Made by a program: the position numbers and the translations under genes
From: JAAURS01 sp044923475
GTDB taxonomy: Bacteria; Cyanobacteriota; Cyanobacteriia; Thermosynechococcales; Thermosynechococcaceae
Direction of reading: 5' to 3'
Assembly: GCF_044923475.1 (NCBI RefSeq)
Contig: NZ_CP137338.1
Coordinates: 2,790,001 to 2,854,000 of the forward strand
DNA length: 64,000 nt
Notes under the pieces: generated by a model
Databases searched by the model: none
What the model was told of the DNA's origin: nothing
The model's input: the letters and a program-made list of their open reading frames with translations, nothing else
Shown here: positions 53,564 to 62,646 of the stretch, piece after piece
Numbering within the stretch: the stretch's first letter is position 1
Layout: each line of letters begins with the position of its first letter

Positions 53564-55717
53564 CTAGAACTTCTCAACTAAAACCAGAAAACTTTGGATA
53601 TCTTTACGCGATCGCAATACAGGCCGTAATACTTGGTGTTCGAACAGTGCTAACTGATCTCCAATGTGAAGTGAATGGGGTTGGGTAGCATTGCCAGAAC
53701 TGTTAAGCACTTTGGCCTTGACTGGATTTGAAAATTCAATGGCAGCGACAAATGAATCTCCTTTCACTGATTGAAATTGACTTTTCTCTACTGGCACAAA
53801 ATCAAGAGTACGGAAAATTCCCAGGTCGCTATAGCCCCCATTTGCAGGCAAATCGACCTTGCCGTAACGGAGCCGAAAGACTTCTCCCCAAGGGATATCG
53901 AGAATTTTGTAAGTCGTCTTAACTTTTGTTGCTGCTGTTTCCAAGGCAACAACGGCACGGATTGGATCCGCAAGACCATCCGGTGTTGTTTGGGGTGATT
54001 TTTCCTGCCAAGGTACTGCAAACGGAGGGTCAAACTCCATGGCTTCTAGCCAGAAGTTAAAGAGAACGGCTCCTCGGCTGTTGGCATTGGCCTGACGGTC
54101 CCACTTTGTTAGAACAGATGCAGCACTACGAGCAAGTTCAGTTCCATGCTGTTGGGCGGCTGGAATGAGATCGTCAAGCAAGCGATCGGCGAGTTCCATA
54201 CGAGTTGAATGTTTATAATGAACCATTTCCTCGAATGTAATCTCTGGATCTTCCATTAACATCCGAGCGGAGCGCTGAGGACGGAATCCCATCGGCCCAC
54301 GCGGTGCCATGTATGGCGGATAATTATCAGGACTGAGGGCAAGCGGGAAGGTTGAGGTCCAGGGTGGATCGTTAGCGTTCTGTAACCAGCCACTAGGCGG
54401 GTCGAGTACCCGAGGTAGATTTTGATAGGGATGGGTTTTAGTCCATAAAGTTTGGGAGGTATCGCCAGGAATAATTCCTTCCCAATCTTCAAATTTACCA
54501 CCCGTTCTGATTGGAACTCGGCCATTAAATAGATGCATAATATGGCCAGATCGGTCTGCATATAGAACGCTGAACATAGGAATTTGTAGGGGTTTGAGGG
54601 CTGCTTCAAATTGGATTAGATTCTGAGCACGGGCCATCTTCCACCACTGTTCTAGTGCTTTAGGCCGATCTAGACCCACGACCCGAAGGGCGATCGCCTG
54701 ATTCCCCGTTTGGGCCACGACGGGACCATGAAGGGAGTGTTGAACGGTCAGTTTTTCTTCGCGCAGCGTGCCATCGGATTGCTTGACTTTGAACGGTTGT
54801 ATTTCGGTTTTGAAGGGATAAAGCTTGTTATCAAAGCGGTACTTTCCCTCTGTAACCGAAAGCTTGTAGGCATCCCAGCCATCATGGGTGTTTACAGTAT
54901 GAGTCCAACCTAAATTGTTGTTAAAGGCAATATTCAGCACCGGAAATCCCACGAAGCTAGCGCCGTAGGCATCAATTCCAGGAGCCGTCAATTGGGCTTC
55001 GTACCAGAGGAATGCACCAGACCAAGGCGTATGGGGGTTGGCGAGGAGCATGGCATTTCCGCTTGCAGAACGAGATGGGGCGATCGCCCAAGCGTTAGAA
55101 CCCAAGGCGGATCTAGATGGGGAACTGGCAGAAGGTTGACCCTCTGTGAGGCTGAAAACCTGCTTAGCGTTCACCATAAAGGTAAAGTGCAGGATGTGCT
55201 GGAGGTGAGCGAGGACATCTACTCCTCGAACCGGAAGCACCCCTTCCACGTTGTTATCGATTAGCTCAGGATGTTTCTGGGCGTAAGCATTAATGCCCGC
55301 AGCAAAAGCGTCAAGATAGCCGCGAAATTCGGGTGTTTGAGCGGTATACCAGGTCTGGGCGCGGGCTGGTATCCCCATCGTGCGAACCCAGCGATCCGAG
55401 TTAATATTGTCCTGTCCCCAATATTCAGCGGCCCGCCCACGGCTTTCACCGTACAGACGCAAGATTAGATTACCGTGACTTTTAGCTTGCGCCCACCCAA
55501 ACGCACGAAAGAGATCGGTCGTTGTCCTGCCATAGATATGCGGAACGCCATACTTATCCCATAGAATTTCTGTGGTTTTGGGTGCAGAAGTCGAAGAATA
55601 CATTTCAACAAGAAAGAGCGCAACCCAACTTAGTGTCAGGAGAAATCGTTGTATCCGGTTATTGAGGCTTAACCCCAGATTTCGTTTCAGCATGGGTCTG
55701 TATTCAATCAACGCCAC
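53564..55717 (-). CDS. Penicillin-acylase/PvdQ-type Ntn hydrolase
   Basis: 717 aa. An N-terminal membrane or signal segment (about 23-40) targets it to the periplasm. The alpha chain is followed by the autoprocessing site LG-SNAW: the nucleophile Ser is residue 207, preceded by Gly. Beta-chain features such as FNNNLGWTHTVN follow. Family members remove acyl chains from penicillins, acyl-homoserine lactones or, in PvdQ, from the pyoverdine precursor. It is the last gene of the putative siderophore export/uptake operon; its GTG start overlaps the MFS stop (TAGTG). An ATG at 55693 is an alternative start. Confidence 0.88.
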   Translation of the reverse strand: MALIEYRPMLKRNLGLSLNNRIQRFLLTLSWVALFLVEMYSSTSAPKTTEILWDKYGVPHIYGRTTTDLFRAFGWAQAKSHGNLILRLYGESRGRAAEYWGQDNINSDRWVRTMGIPARAQTWYTAQTPEFRGYLDAFAAGINAYAQKHPELIDNNVEGVLPVRGVDVLAHLQHILHFTFMVNAKQVFSLTEGQPSASSPSRSALGSNAWAIAPSRSASGNAMLLANPHTPWSGAFLWYEAQLTAPGIDAYGASFVGFPVLNIAFNNNLGWTHTVNTHDGWDAYKLSVTEGKYRFDNKLYPFKTEIQPFKVKQSDGTLREEKLTVQHSLHGPVVAQTGNQAIALRVVGLDRPKALEQWWKMARAQNLIQFEAALKPLQIPMFSVLYADRSGHIMHLFNGRVPIRTGGKFEDWEGIIPGDTSQTLWTKTHPYQNLPRVLDPPSGWLQNANDPPWTSTFPLALSPDNYPPYMAPRGPMGFRPQRSARMLMEDPEITFEEMVHYKHSTRMELADRLLDDLIPAAQQHGTELARSAASVLTKWDRQANANSRGAVLFNFWLEAMEFDPPFAVPWQEKSPQTTPDGLADPIRAVVALETAATKVKTTYKILDIPWGEVFRLRYGKVDLPANGGYSDLGIFRTLDFVPVEKSQFQSVKGDSFVAAIEFSNPVKAKVLNSSGNATQPHSLHIGDQLALFEHQVLRPVLRSRKDIQSFLVLVEKF

Positions 55718-57012
55718 TATATTGGAACATCAGGATCCGGCATGAGGGTTTCTGCATCCCGAACAAAATGCAGCATCAAGCCACCTAGACCCACGAGAAG
55801 CATGCACACAGACGCAAGAAAGTAGAGAAGTGCCATTCCTGCCCCTGGCGCAGTTCCAAACAGCCATCCACAGATAGGAACTAAGCTACCACTGGGCTTC
55901 ATAGCCGGTTCAAAAAATCGATCTGCCAATGGCCCTGCTACTAAAACAGCAAGGATAGAGGACACCTGAAAAATTAAGGAATGGGCAGCAAATACTCTCC
56001 CCTGTACTTGTGGGGATACCTTTGACCACCAGAGGGCAGTATCGCAACTGCTCAGCAGCGGAAAGCTTAAAGAAGACATGAACTGAGCTGGAATCCAAGT
56101 AAATAGGGATTGTCCCCACCCAAAGAATGCTTTGCTTGCCCCTACCCCAACCATTGCGACTAAAAGACCATGCATTCTGTGTTTGGGGCCTTTCCAAGCG
56201 ATTAAAATAGCAGCGCCCAGCAGTCCCCCCAGTCCTGTTGCTGCTGAGATACTGCCCAGAATGGCAGTATTATTGCCACTCCGAGCCAGCACCATGGGTG
56301 CATATAGAGCGCCTCCTACTTCATTTGCAAAGGAGAATAAAAGTAAAATTCCTAGAAGAATTAGCAAGCCTTGATGAAGGATGAGGTAGCGAAATCCATA
56401 GAAAGCTTCTGCAAAACGCTGCGCATAAGTTGAAGAGGGTTTAGGAGAGGATTCAACTTGCGGGATAGAAACGCTGAGAATGGTGAGAATGGCAAACCCA
56501 AACGTCGCAATATCAATCAGCGCGATACCGCCTAGGCCAAGATGGGGATAGAGCACACCCGCTAGCGCAGGTGCAATAATAACTGAGCCATAATGTAAAA
56601 CTGAACTCATACTGCTGGCGCGAGTGTAGTGCTGCTTAGGAACCATCATGGCAGTAGCAGTGGAGTAGGCAAGCTCCTGAATTTCGCCAAAGGCACCCGT
56701 TACCATTTCAGCAATGTAAAAGTGCCAAACTTGCAAGCGATGGCTAAAATAAAGCCAAATAATAGCCACTGTAGTGAGGATTGAGATGGTGTCCCCTAAT
56801 ACGATCAAAGCCTTACGATTCCAACGATCGACGATACTTCCGGCTATTAGCGTGACAAAGATCCCTGAAAGTAGTGAGAAGAGCCTCATAAAAGTCAAGG
56901 TGGTGGCTTTTTCAGTCATTTCCCAGGCTGATACTTTGATCGCAAACTCAGTCATGTAACTGCCAAGAGTTGAAACAAGCTGGCCTAGCCAGATAATGCT
57001 GTAAGTGCGCAT
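55717..57012 (-). CDS. MFS exporter, EntS/siderophore-efflux-like
   Basis: 431 aa with 12 membrane helices. The loop motif GSIVDRWNRKALIVLGD (about 58-75) is the MFS motif A variant of MFS_3 proteins such as EntS and MefA. It starts 12 bases after the secreted-protein gene and overlaps the acylase start, giving one tight operon with the TonB receptor and acylase. Export of a siderophore is inferred from these neighbours; drug efflux is the alternative. Confidence 0.85.
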   Translation of the reverse strand: MRTYSIIWLGQLVSTLGSYMTEFAIKVSAWEMTEKATTLTFMRLFSLLSGIFVTLIAGSIVDRWNRKALIVLGDTISILTTVAIIWLYFSHRLQVWHFYIAEMVTGAFGEIQELAYSTATAMMVPKQHYTRASSMSSVLHYGSVIIAPALAGVLYPHLGLGGIALIDIATFGFAILTILSVSIPQVESSPKPSSTYAQRFAEAFYGFRYLILHQGLLILLGILLLFSFANEVGGALYAPMVLARSGNNTAILGSISAATGLGGLLGAAILIAWKGPKHRMHGLLVAMVGVGASKAFFGWGQSLFTWIPAQFMSSLSFPLLSSCDTALWWSKVSPQVQGRVFAAHSLIFQVSSILAVLVAGPLADRFFEPAMKPSGSLVPICGWLFGTAPGAGMALLYFLASVCMLLVGLGGLMLHFVRDAETLMPDPDVPI

Positions 57013-57024
57013 TTGGCGTTTGTG

Positions 57025-57771
57025 TTAAGGGGACTGCTTTAGCACGGAATTTTCAAGAATGGTTCTGGTTTCTTGTGGTGACAACCCCACACAAGCTGCT
57101 AATTCTTCTAAGGCAATTCTGGTTCGTCCATTGGCGTTCAGTAATTCTACGGCTATGTCTGAATGCTCTTTATTGGACAAGTGTTGGGTGGGTTTGGCAG
57201 ATATTGAGTTTAGCTTGAGATCTTTAGTGCAGGAATCGTCGGTGACTGTCTGCATGCGATCGCTCATAATCTGTATGGCTTGACGAGCTTGAATATAAGC
57301 GATGTAAAACTTCACCACTTCAACCCGTTTTTGCTTTTTAGTTTGTTTCAGGCGCGCCCGGAGTGCAGGCATCCGCTGAAATATGCTAATGAGGCGAATC
57401 GGATCGATGGCGATCGTGGAGGAGAAGCTTCCTTCTGAATAGGAATTAGCATATTCTTCGTTAGAAGTACTAAGACTGAAAGATGGTTCTAGCTCTAGAG
57501 ATACAGTATCTTGGAAGGCGCTGAAGCCCAATGCTGTTTTTGCATCTAGTACTTCCGCTGAATGACGTTGGGCAATCGTAAAGAGCTGCTCGATAATTGC
57601 TAAATCCTGATGAGTAATTTCTGTTTGCAAAGTTTTGGGTTGACAACGTCTGACAGAGATGGGTTGGGCGCAGAGGGTAGGCGTAATAGATACTAACAAC
57701 AGCCCTGAAAGAAGCCCAGAAAAGGCTCGTGGCAGACATATTTGAGGATAACTGGGACGTAACTTAACCAT
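57025..57771 (-). CDS. Secreted helical protein of the siderophore operon (TolC-like region)
   Basis: About 248 aa. A signal peptide (about 10-36, GLLSGLLLVSITPTLCAQ) is followed by helical segments (HQDLAIIEQLFTIAQRHSAEVL, then RLKQTKKQKRVEVVKFYIAYIQARQAIQ). This pattern resembles part of an outer-membrane efflux (TolC) protein but is shorter than TolC. The ATG at 57771 gives the best signal peptide. It lies 12 bases before the MFS gene. The function is not recognised; an accessory for export is plausible. Confidence 0.55.
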   Translation of the reverse strand: MVKLRPSYPQICLPRAFSGLLSGLLLVSITPTLCAQPISVRRCQPKTLQTEITHQDLAIIEQLFTIAQRHSAEVLDAKTALGFSAFQDTVSLELEPSFSLSTSNEEYANSYSEGSFSSTIAIDPIRLISIFQRMPALRARLKQTKKQKRVEVVKFYIAYIQARQAIQIMSDRMQTVTDDSCTKDLKLNSISAKPTQHLSNKEHSDIAVELLNANGRTRIALEELAACVGLSPQETRTILENSVLKQSP

Positions 57772-57977
57772 GACACAAAAATTCGATCTCTGAGTCGCTT
57801 GGATAACATAGTTCAAAGTCTACGATTCATAAGAATGACCAAGATTACCTGAGAGAATTTCTACAATATTTTGTCTTTCGATTAATAGCTTTCGTCTAGA
57901 GTTAAAAACTACAAGCTAAAAATAGGCTGATTCTGTTTTGACTGAATGAATACAAAATTAACATTGAATTCTTGAAG

Positions 57978-60593
57978 CTAAAACTCAAATCCAACTGAGC
58001 CTAAAACCGTAAACGGTTCACCCGGATAAATTGCAGCACCTTGACTGGTATAGTAGCGAGTGTTAAATAAATTTTTAAAATTAAGTCCTATCCTCCAGTT
58101 ATCTCGCTTATAAAAAATTGTGGCATCCGCACGGATGTAGGAAGGAATCACAAATGAATTCGGCAGCTCTGCTTGGACATCCCCTACATAAAATAGGCCT
58201 CCACCAAACCCCAACCCTTTCGCAGCTCCTTTTTGAATTTCATAGGTAGTCCACAAACTAGCACCAGATCCAGGTGAATTTGTTAATGTGTCCCCCACAG
58301 GAGTTTCATTTGGATCTCCAACTCTCACGATACTTTCATTTACAAAAAAGGAAGCAATAATATTCCATCCCGGCAGGGGTTCACCTACAAGATCGAATTC
58401 AATCCCACGACTTCTAACTTTGCCAACAGGTAGAAACGCTTCCTCATTAGGATCGTTGGGGTCGAGAACCGCAACATTTGTTTTCGTGATTTGATATGCT
58501 GATAACGTAGCTGCAAGTTTTCCTTTCAAAAATTCAGCTTTAATTCCTGCTTCAATTTGAGTTCCGCGAGTAGGTTGGATTAGTTCTCTTGTAATGGTGA
58601 AGACGTTATTAGGAACAAAGGATTGACTAAAGCTTGCATATAAAGAAACTGGTTTGATGGGTTGATAAACGATCCCCACTCGAGGTGAGAATGCTTGATT
58701 AGAAAACGAATTTCTAGAAGCTTCACCAATTGGAGTGGTGCCATCAGTATCAAGATCTTGAGATAAAGACTTTTCGTCGATAAATTCATATCGACCTCCC
58801 ACCAGTAACTTTAGGTTTGGGAGTAATGTTATTTGATCTTGCAAGTAAAAACCAAGCGTATCAGTGGTGGAAGAAAATGCACTTGCGCCATCATCATAAA
58901 GTGTGGGAACAGAACCATAAACAGGATTCAATAGATTAATTGGACTAGCTGTTGCGAATCCAGTATTGTCGAGTAATTCAAAACGAGTCCATTCAAAGCC
59001 AAAGACCATCTGATGTTCAATAGACCCAGTCTTGAATTTACCAATAATATCAGCTTGAACTGAGTAGCTCTCATTCCTATTTTTAATATCTCCCTGAAAA
59101 AAACGCTCTAAATCTCCAGTGATGGGGTCAGGTTCTTGTCTGATTCGATGGGCATTCCGTCGGAAACTAGAGGATTGCCAAGCCACTCGGCTGCGAAGTT
59201 GCCAATTTTTATTAAAGGAATGTTCTAGCTCTAGATTGAGTGCTTGAGCTTCATTTTTTACGGTATCTGTAGGTTCACCTAGGAACAGATTTCTTGGCAG
59301 ATCGAAGGCAATAGGATTTCGAGGTAACCCAGGGTTGTTGGTTCCGTTTTCGTTGAGGTATTCATAGGAAAGCTTAAGATTTGTATTGTCACCAATCTTA
59401 TAAGTGAAGCTAGGAGAAATTTGGAAAATTTCTCGATCTACAAAATTAACAAAACTTCCTGAGTTTTCATAGGCAACATTCAGCCGGTAGAGCAAACGCT
59501 TATCTTTGGTGAGTGGGCCAGAAAAGTCGATAGAGGGTTTGTAGAATGAATAGCTGCCAACCTCGAATTCTGCTAAGTAATAGGGGCGATCTAACGGCTG
59601 CTTAGTAACAAAGTTAATGACGCCGCCTGGTTCGAGTTGACCGTAAAGCACAGAGGCAGGGCCTTTGAGTACTTCCACCCGCTCAATGTTGCTGGGATTA
59701 AAGCTCCCTAAATCAAGTGCCCGAAAACCATTTCTATATTCATTCCCAGCTCCAACATCATCATTCCCGCTAAATCCTCTGATCGTGAACTCTTCCCCGA
59801 CTCCTGATGGGCCAGCATTCGAAACAACACCACTCACGTTACGAAGAATTTCGGAAGCCCTAGTTGCACCTTGATCTTCAATGACTTGACGAGGAACAAC
59901 CTGAATGGACTGGGGAATGTCGCGCAGAGGCGTATCTGTCTTGGTTGCGGTTGAAGCATTTGGAACCCGATAGGTCGGCTCTTTCTCTCCCGTTGCAACA
60001 ATTTCTTCTTCTCCCTCATCTGCATCAATTGGCTGTGATGGTGCAGTTTGACTTTGTGTGGGTGGCTGTTGTGCCGTTTGGGGTTGACTGAGTGTCACAG
60101 TTGCAGCGACAGGAGCCGAGACCGTGCCGACAATACTCACCTTAACAGTGGTAGCATCCATTTGCAGTACGCTCACAGACGCAATCCCCATAGATGGATT
60201 CGCTGCTTGAAATCCTGGACCTTCCGGTAATGCGAGAACTGCATTTTGAATTTCAGTTACAACCGTATTGCCTTCCGTGCGCCTAATTGGTTGCGAAGCA
60301 GAAAGACCTTCAGACTCTAAAATAACCTCTATTCCATTGGGGACAGGCTTTAACTTCACCGCCGTGATTTTAACGGCACTACTCGACTCTTGTGCAACTA
60401 AATCAATTGCATGGGTAGAGGCTTTCGGCAAAGTCTTTATAGACTCAATCCTTAGCTGAGGGTTGCTAAGATTCTCTTGAATCTCGCCTTTATGTCCTGG
60501 GTAGGTTTCAGCTTTGATGGGCTGCGTGCCAGTCCAAAGTAGCAAACTGCTAGCCCAAAGGATATTAGCAGTCTGTAGAATAACTTTGCTCAA
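57978..60593 (-). CDS. TonB-dependent siderophore receptor with N-terminal AMIN domain
   Basis: 871 aa. Signal peptide (about 1-28), an AMIN domain (about 73-165, cell-wall binding, typical of cyanobacterial receptors), a proline/glutamine linker, a plug domain (about 212-330: PLRDIPQSIQVVPRQVIEDQ, LRNVSGVV, RVEVLKGPASVLYGQLEPGG) and a 22-strand barrel ending in a terminal Phe. It imports ferric siderophore across the outer membrane. The layout is of the FhuA/FpvA-like TonB-siderophore class. It follows the glycosyltransferase gene by 44 bases. Confidence 0.93.
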   Translation of the reverse strand: MSKVILQTANILWASSLLLWTGTQPIKAETYPGHKGEIQENLSNPQLRIESIKTLPKASTHAIDLVAQESSSAVKITAVKLKPVPNGIEVILESEGLSASQPIRRTEGNTVVTEIQNAVLALPEGPGFQAANPSMGIASVSVLQMDATTVKVSIVGTVSAPVAATVTLSQPQTAQQPPTQSQTAPSQPIDADEGEEEIVATGEKEPTYRVPNASTATKTDTPLRDIPQSIQVVPRQVIEDQGATRASEILRNVSGVVSNAGPSGVGEEFTIRGFSGNDDVGAGNEYRNGFRALDLGSFNPSNIERVEVLKGPASVLYGQLEPGGVINFVTKQPLDRPYYLAEFEVGSYSFYKPSIDFSGPLTKDKRLLYRLNVAYENSGSFVNFVDREIFQISPSFTYKIGDNTNLKLSYEYLNENGTNNPGLPRNPIAFDLPRNLFLGEPTDTVKNEAQALNLELEHSFNKNWQLRSRVAWQSSSFRRNAHRIRQEPDPITGDLERFFQGDIKNRNESYSVQADIIGKFKTGSIEHQMVFGFEWTRFELLDNTGFATASPINLLNPVYGSVPTLYDDGASAFSSTTDTLGFYLQDQITLLPNLKLLVGGRYEFIDEKSLSQDLDTDGTTPIGEASRNSFSNQAFSPRVGIVYQPIKPVSLYASFSQSFVPNNVFTITRELIQPTRGTQIEAGIKAEFLKGKLAATLSAYQITKTNVAVLDPNDPNEEAFLPVGKVRSRGIEFDLVGEPLPGWNIIASFFVNESIVRVGDPNETPVGDTLTNSPGSGASLWTTYEIQKGAAKGLGFGGGLFYVGDVQAELPNSFVIPSYIRADATIFYKRDNWRIGLNFKNLFNTRYYTSQGAAIYPGEPFTVLGSVGFEF

Positions 60594-60637
60594 AATAAAA
60601 TCCTCACAAGAAGTCGATTTATTTCCGTAAATTAGAT

Positions 60638-62008
60638 TTATCCAAATTGGGCAGACCCAATCTGAACAGATTGAATATAGTCAATTGATCGATTAGAGTT
60701 CTCCATCTCCCTAAATCTATATTTCCATCGTTCGAGATTTTTCTTGATAAATAAAGAGCTGGCTTTATCTATCAAGCCAGCCATTTCATCTACAGACACT
60801 TCATAAATATCTGAAACTAAACCTAGCTGATGATGATTCACCCTTTCAGCATTGTCAAACTGATCGGCCCACACCGGAAAAACAATCATAGGTACCCCGA
60901 AAAATATACATTCTTTGATGGTGTGTATGCCGCCTGCAATGATTGCAAGATGAGATTTGTTTAGAAGAGATAATTGTGGCACTTTGTTGAATATAAGCAC
61001 ATTTTTTGGCATAGAAATAAATAACTCCTCTTGAATGAATTCACTGACAACAAGCACGAGTTGATATTGGTCTTGATATGAGGATAAAGAAACACTATCT
61101 ATCAAAACTTTAAAAAAACTAAGAATCTGACGAATTCCAATAACTTCATAAGTTCCAGAGGTTGTTCCTAAGGAGCAATAAATAATTTTCTTGTTTGGAT
61201 CTAACTTTGACCAATCAAAGTGAACCCCCTCCTCTCGCTGTAAATTTATTGATGCTTCGGCATAATGGCAATCCTCGCGTACGAGGTTTGGAAGTTCAAG
61301 ATCTTGCGGACACAGAATCAAATGAGGCAGTTTTAGAGGAACGTTTCTTTCTATATCCAAAGAATTTGAAGAAATACTTAATTTGCGAGATAAGTCTAGG
61401 ATTGCTTTTTTGTAATCTATGTCAAGCCCAAAAAAGAAATTTATATTATTTATGGATTTTTCAAAGTTTTCTCTAAATTTAAATCCTACAAACTCCAATA
61501 AAGATTCACGGGCTGGTTTATCTCTATCAGAGTTTTTTGCTTTTGATGAAATTGATGGTGGCAAGGATGAAAACATATCTGTCAAAAAAATACTTGGAAT
61601 CTTGTAAGCATTGGCTATGATACCTATCAATGTTGCATAGGCACCCTCTGTCGTACTGACAATCAACAAGTCTGGGTGAATTTCTTGGAATACTTTTTGA
61701 ATTTCCTGATTTTTTCCTTCAATTAAGTCAGAGATAAATTTCTTTAGAGATTTTATAAAGGCAACTCTTTTGAGGAATAAGCTATATCCGCTAGCTTTTC
61801 CGAAATCTAGTTTTTTAAAAAAACCGTTTGGAAAAAATTCTTCTAGGATGGTCAAAAATTCAAATCCATGGGCTTGAACCCGTTCTCTAGAATCTGCCAC
61901 CCCCAAGTAATAGACTTGGTTTCCGCTTGCTTGAAGCTTCTTAGCCAAATTCAGCGATCCGTTGAACTCACCTTGAAAATTGAAGATACAGAGAATCAGA
62001 GTTGCCAT
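60638..62008 (-). CDS. UGT/MGT-type glycosyltransferase (GT1)
   Basis: 456 aa, GT-B fold. The N-terminal domain (FNFQGEFNGSLNLAKKLQASG) binds the acceptor. The C-terminal domain has CSLGTTSGTYEV and the nucleotide-sugar motif IIAGGIHTIKECIFFGVPMI with VFPVWADQFDNA. It is more AT-rich than its neighbours. First gene of the minus-strand operon that continues with the TonB receptor. Glycosylation of the siderophore, as by IroB on enterobactin, is a guess from position. Confidence 0.8.
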   Translation of the reverse strand: MATLILCIFNFQGEFNGSLNLAKKLQASGNQVYYLGVADSRERVQAHGFEFLTILEEFFPNGFFKKLDFGKASGYSLFLKRVAFIKSLKKFISDLIEGKNQEIQKVFQEIHPDLLIVSTTEGAYATLIGIIANAYKIPSIFLTDMFSSLPPSISSKAKNSDRDKPARESLLEFVGFKFRENFEKSINNINFFFGLDIDYKKAILDLSRKLSISSNSLDIERNVPLKLPHLILCPQDLELPNLVREDCHYAEASINLQREEGVHFDWSKLDPNKKIIYCSLGTTSGTYEVIGIRQILSFFKVLIDSVSLSSYQDQYQLVLVVSEFIQEELFISMPKNVLIFNKVPQLSLLNKSHLAIIAGGIHTIKECIFFGVPMIVFPVWADQFDNAERVNHHQLGLVSDIYEVSVDEMAGLIDKASSLFIKKNLERWKYRFREMENSNRSIDYIQSVQIGSAQFG

Positions 62009-62176
62009 AAAACGAATTTGCGAGATGAAGACGGATACCCATTTCTATGGATTTAGAGCCAAATAGAGCATTTCCCATAGGCCCTAAACACGATGCCATA
62101 CGGGATTACAGACGTTCGCCCGTATGACATCAGGCAAATTAAAAACGATCGCAGGTGATGCCACTCATAAATCTAA

Positions 62177-62191
62177 TGATAAAGATTATTG
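62177..62191. promoter_or_regulatory. Imperfect Fur-like box
   Basis: TGATAAAGATTATTG matches 12 of 14 defined positions of the 7-1-7 consensus TGATAATNATTATCA. Iron regulation would fit the genes on either side. Confidence 0.4.
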
Positions 62192-62425
62192 ATATTGTCT
62201 CTGTTGGGCATAAGCATAATAGGTATAATTCCTATTTGTCTATCATCTTTAACTTTTGCGATCGTTCAAGATCGCTGTTGCTTGCTTCGCTTTGAATACT
62301 AGAACCCATGCCTGGAAAGCTTTTGATGGCTTTTAAGACTGATGTGCTGTAACCATAGCCCCTATAATAGCCTAGACGGTGACTATTGTATTTTCTCAAC
62401 AGAGAATATTAGAAAATTTAGTTTA

Positions 62426-62455
62426 TTGACAATCTATTTCAATAAGTGATATGGT
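62426..62455 (+). promoter_or_regulatory. Possible sigma-70 promoter
   Basis: TTGACA at 62426-62431 and TATGGT at 62450-62455 with 18-base spacing, about 190 bases ahead of the acyl-AMP ligase start. Confidence 0.35.
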
Positions 62456-62646
62456 TCGCATGAATCCAAGGTCGGTCTTTCAGATCCCTTGCAGGATTGG
62501 CGACTGCCCTCTCTAGCCGTTACTGGTGTTGGAGTCACAGAATTTGACGATTCACTGAAGAAAGAAACTGTGTGACGAGATCGACCTGCTGTCTTGTCTG
62601 TTTTTAGATGAATGTATGCGGGTACGTTAGTTTGGTCTAGGCGATT

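Larger units (their letters stand above)
62009..62646. promoter_or_regulatory. Divergent control region of the siderophore locus
   Basis: About 640 bases between the glycosyltransferase and the acyl-AMP ligase. No gene was found. A Fur-like box and a sigma-70-like promoter are listed separately; the rest shows nothing clear. Confidence 0.5.

Noticed and set aside
53335..53577. 80-aa minus-strand frame overlapping the acylase end
   Set aside because: It overlaps the acylase gene and the transposon edge and shows no domain.
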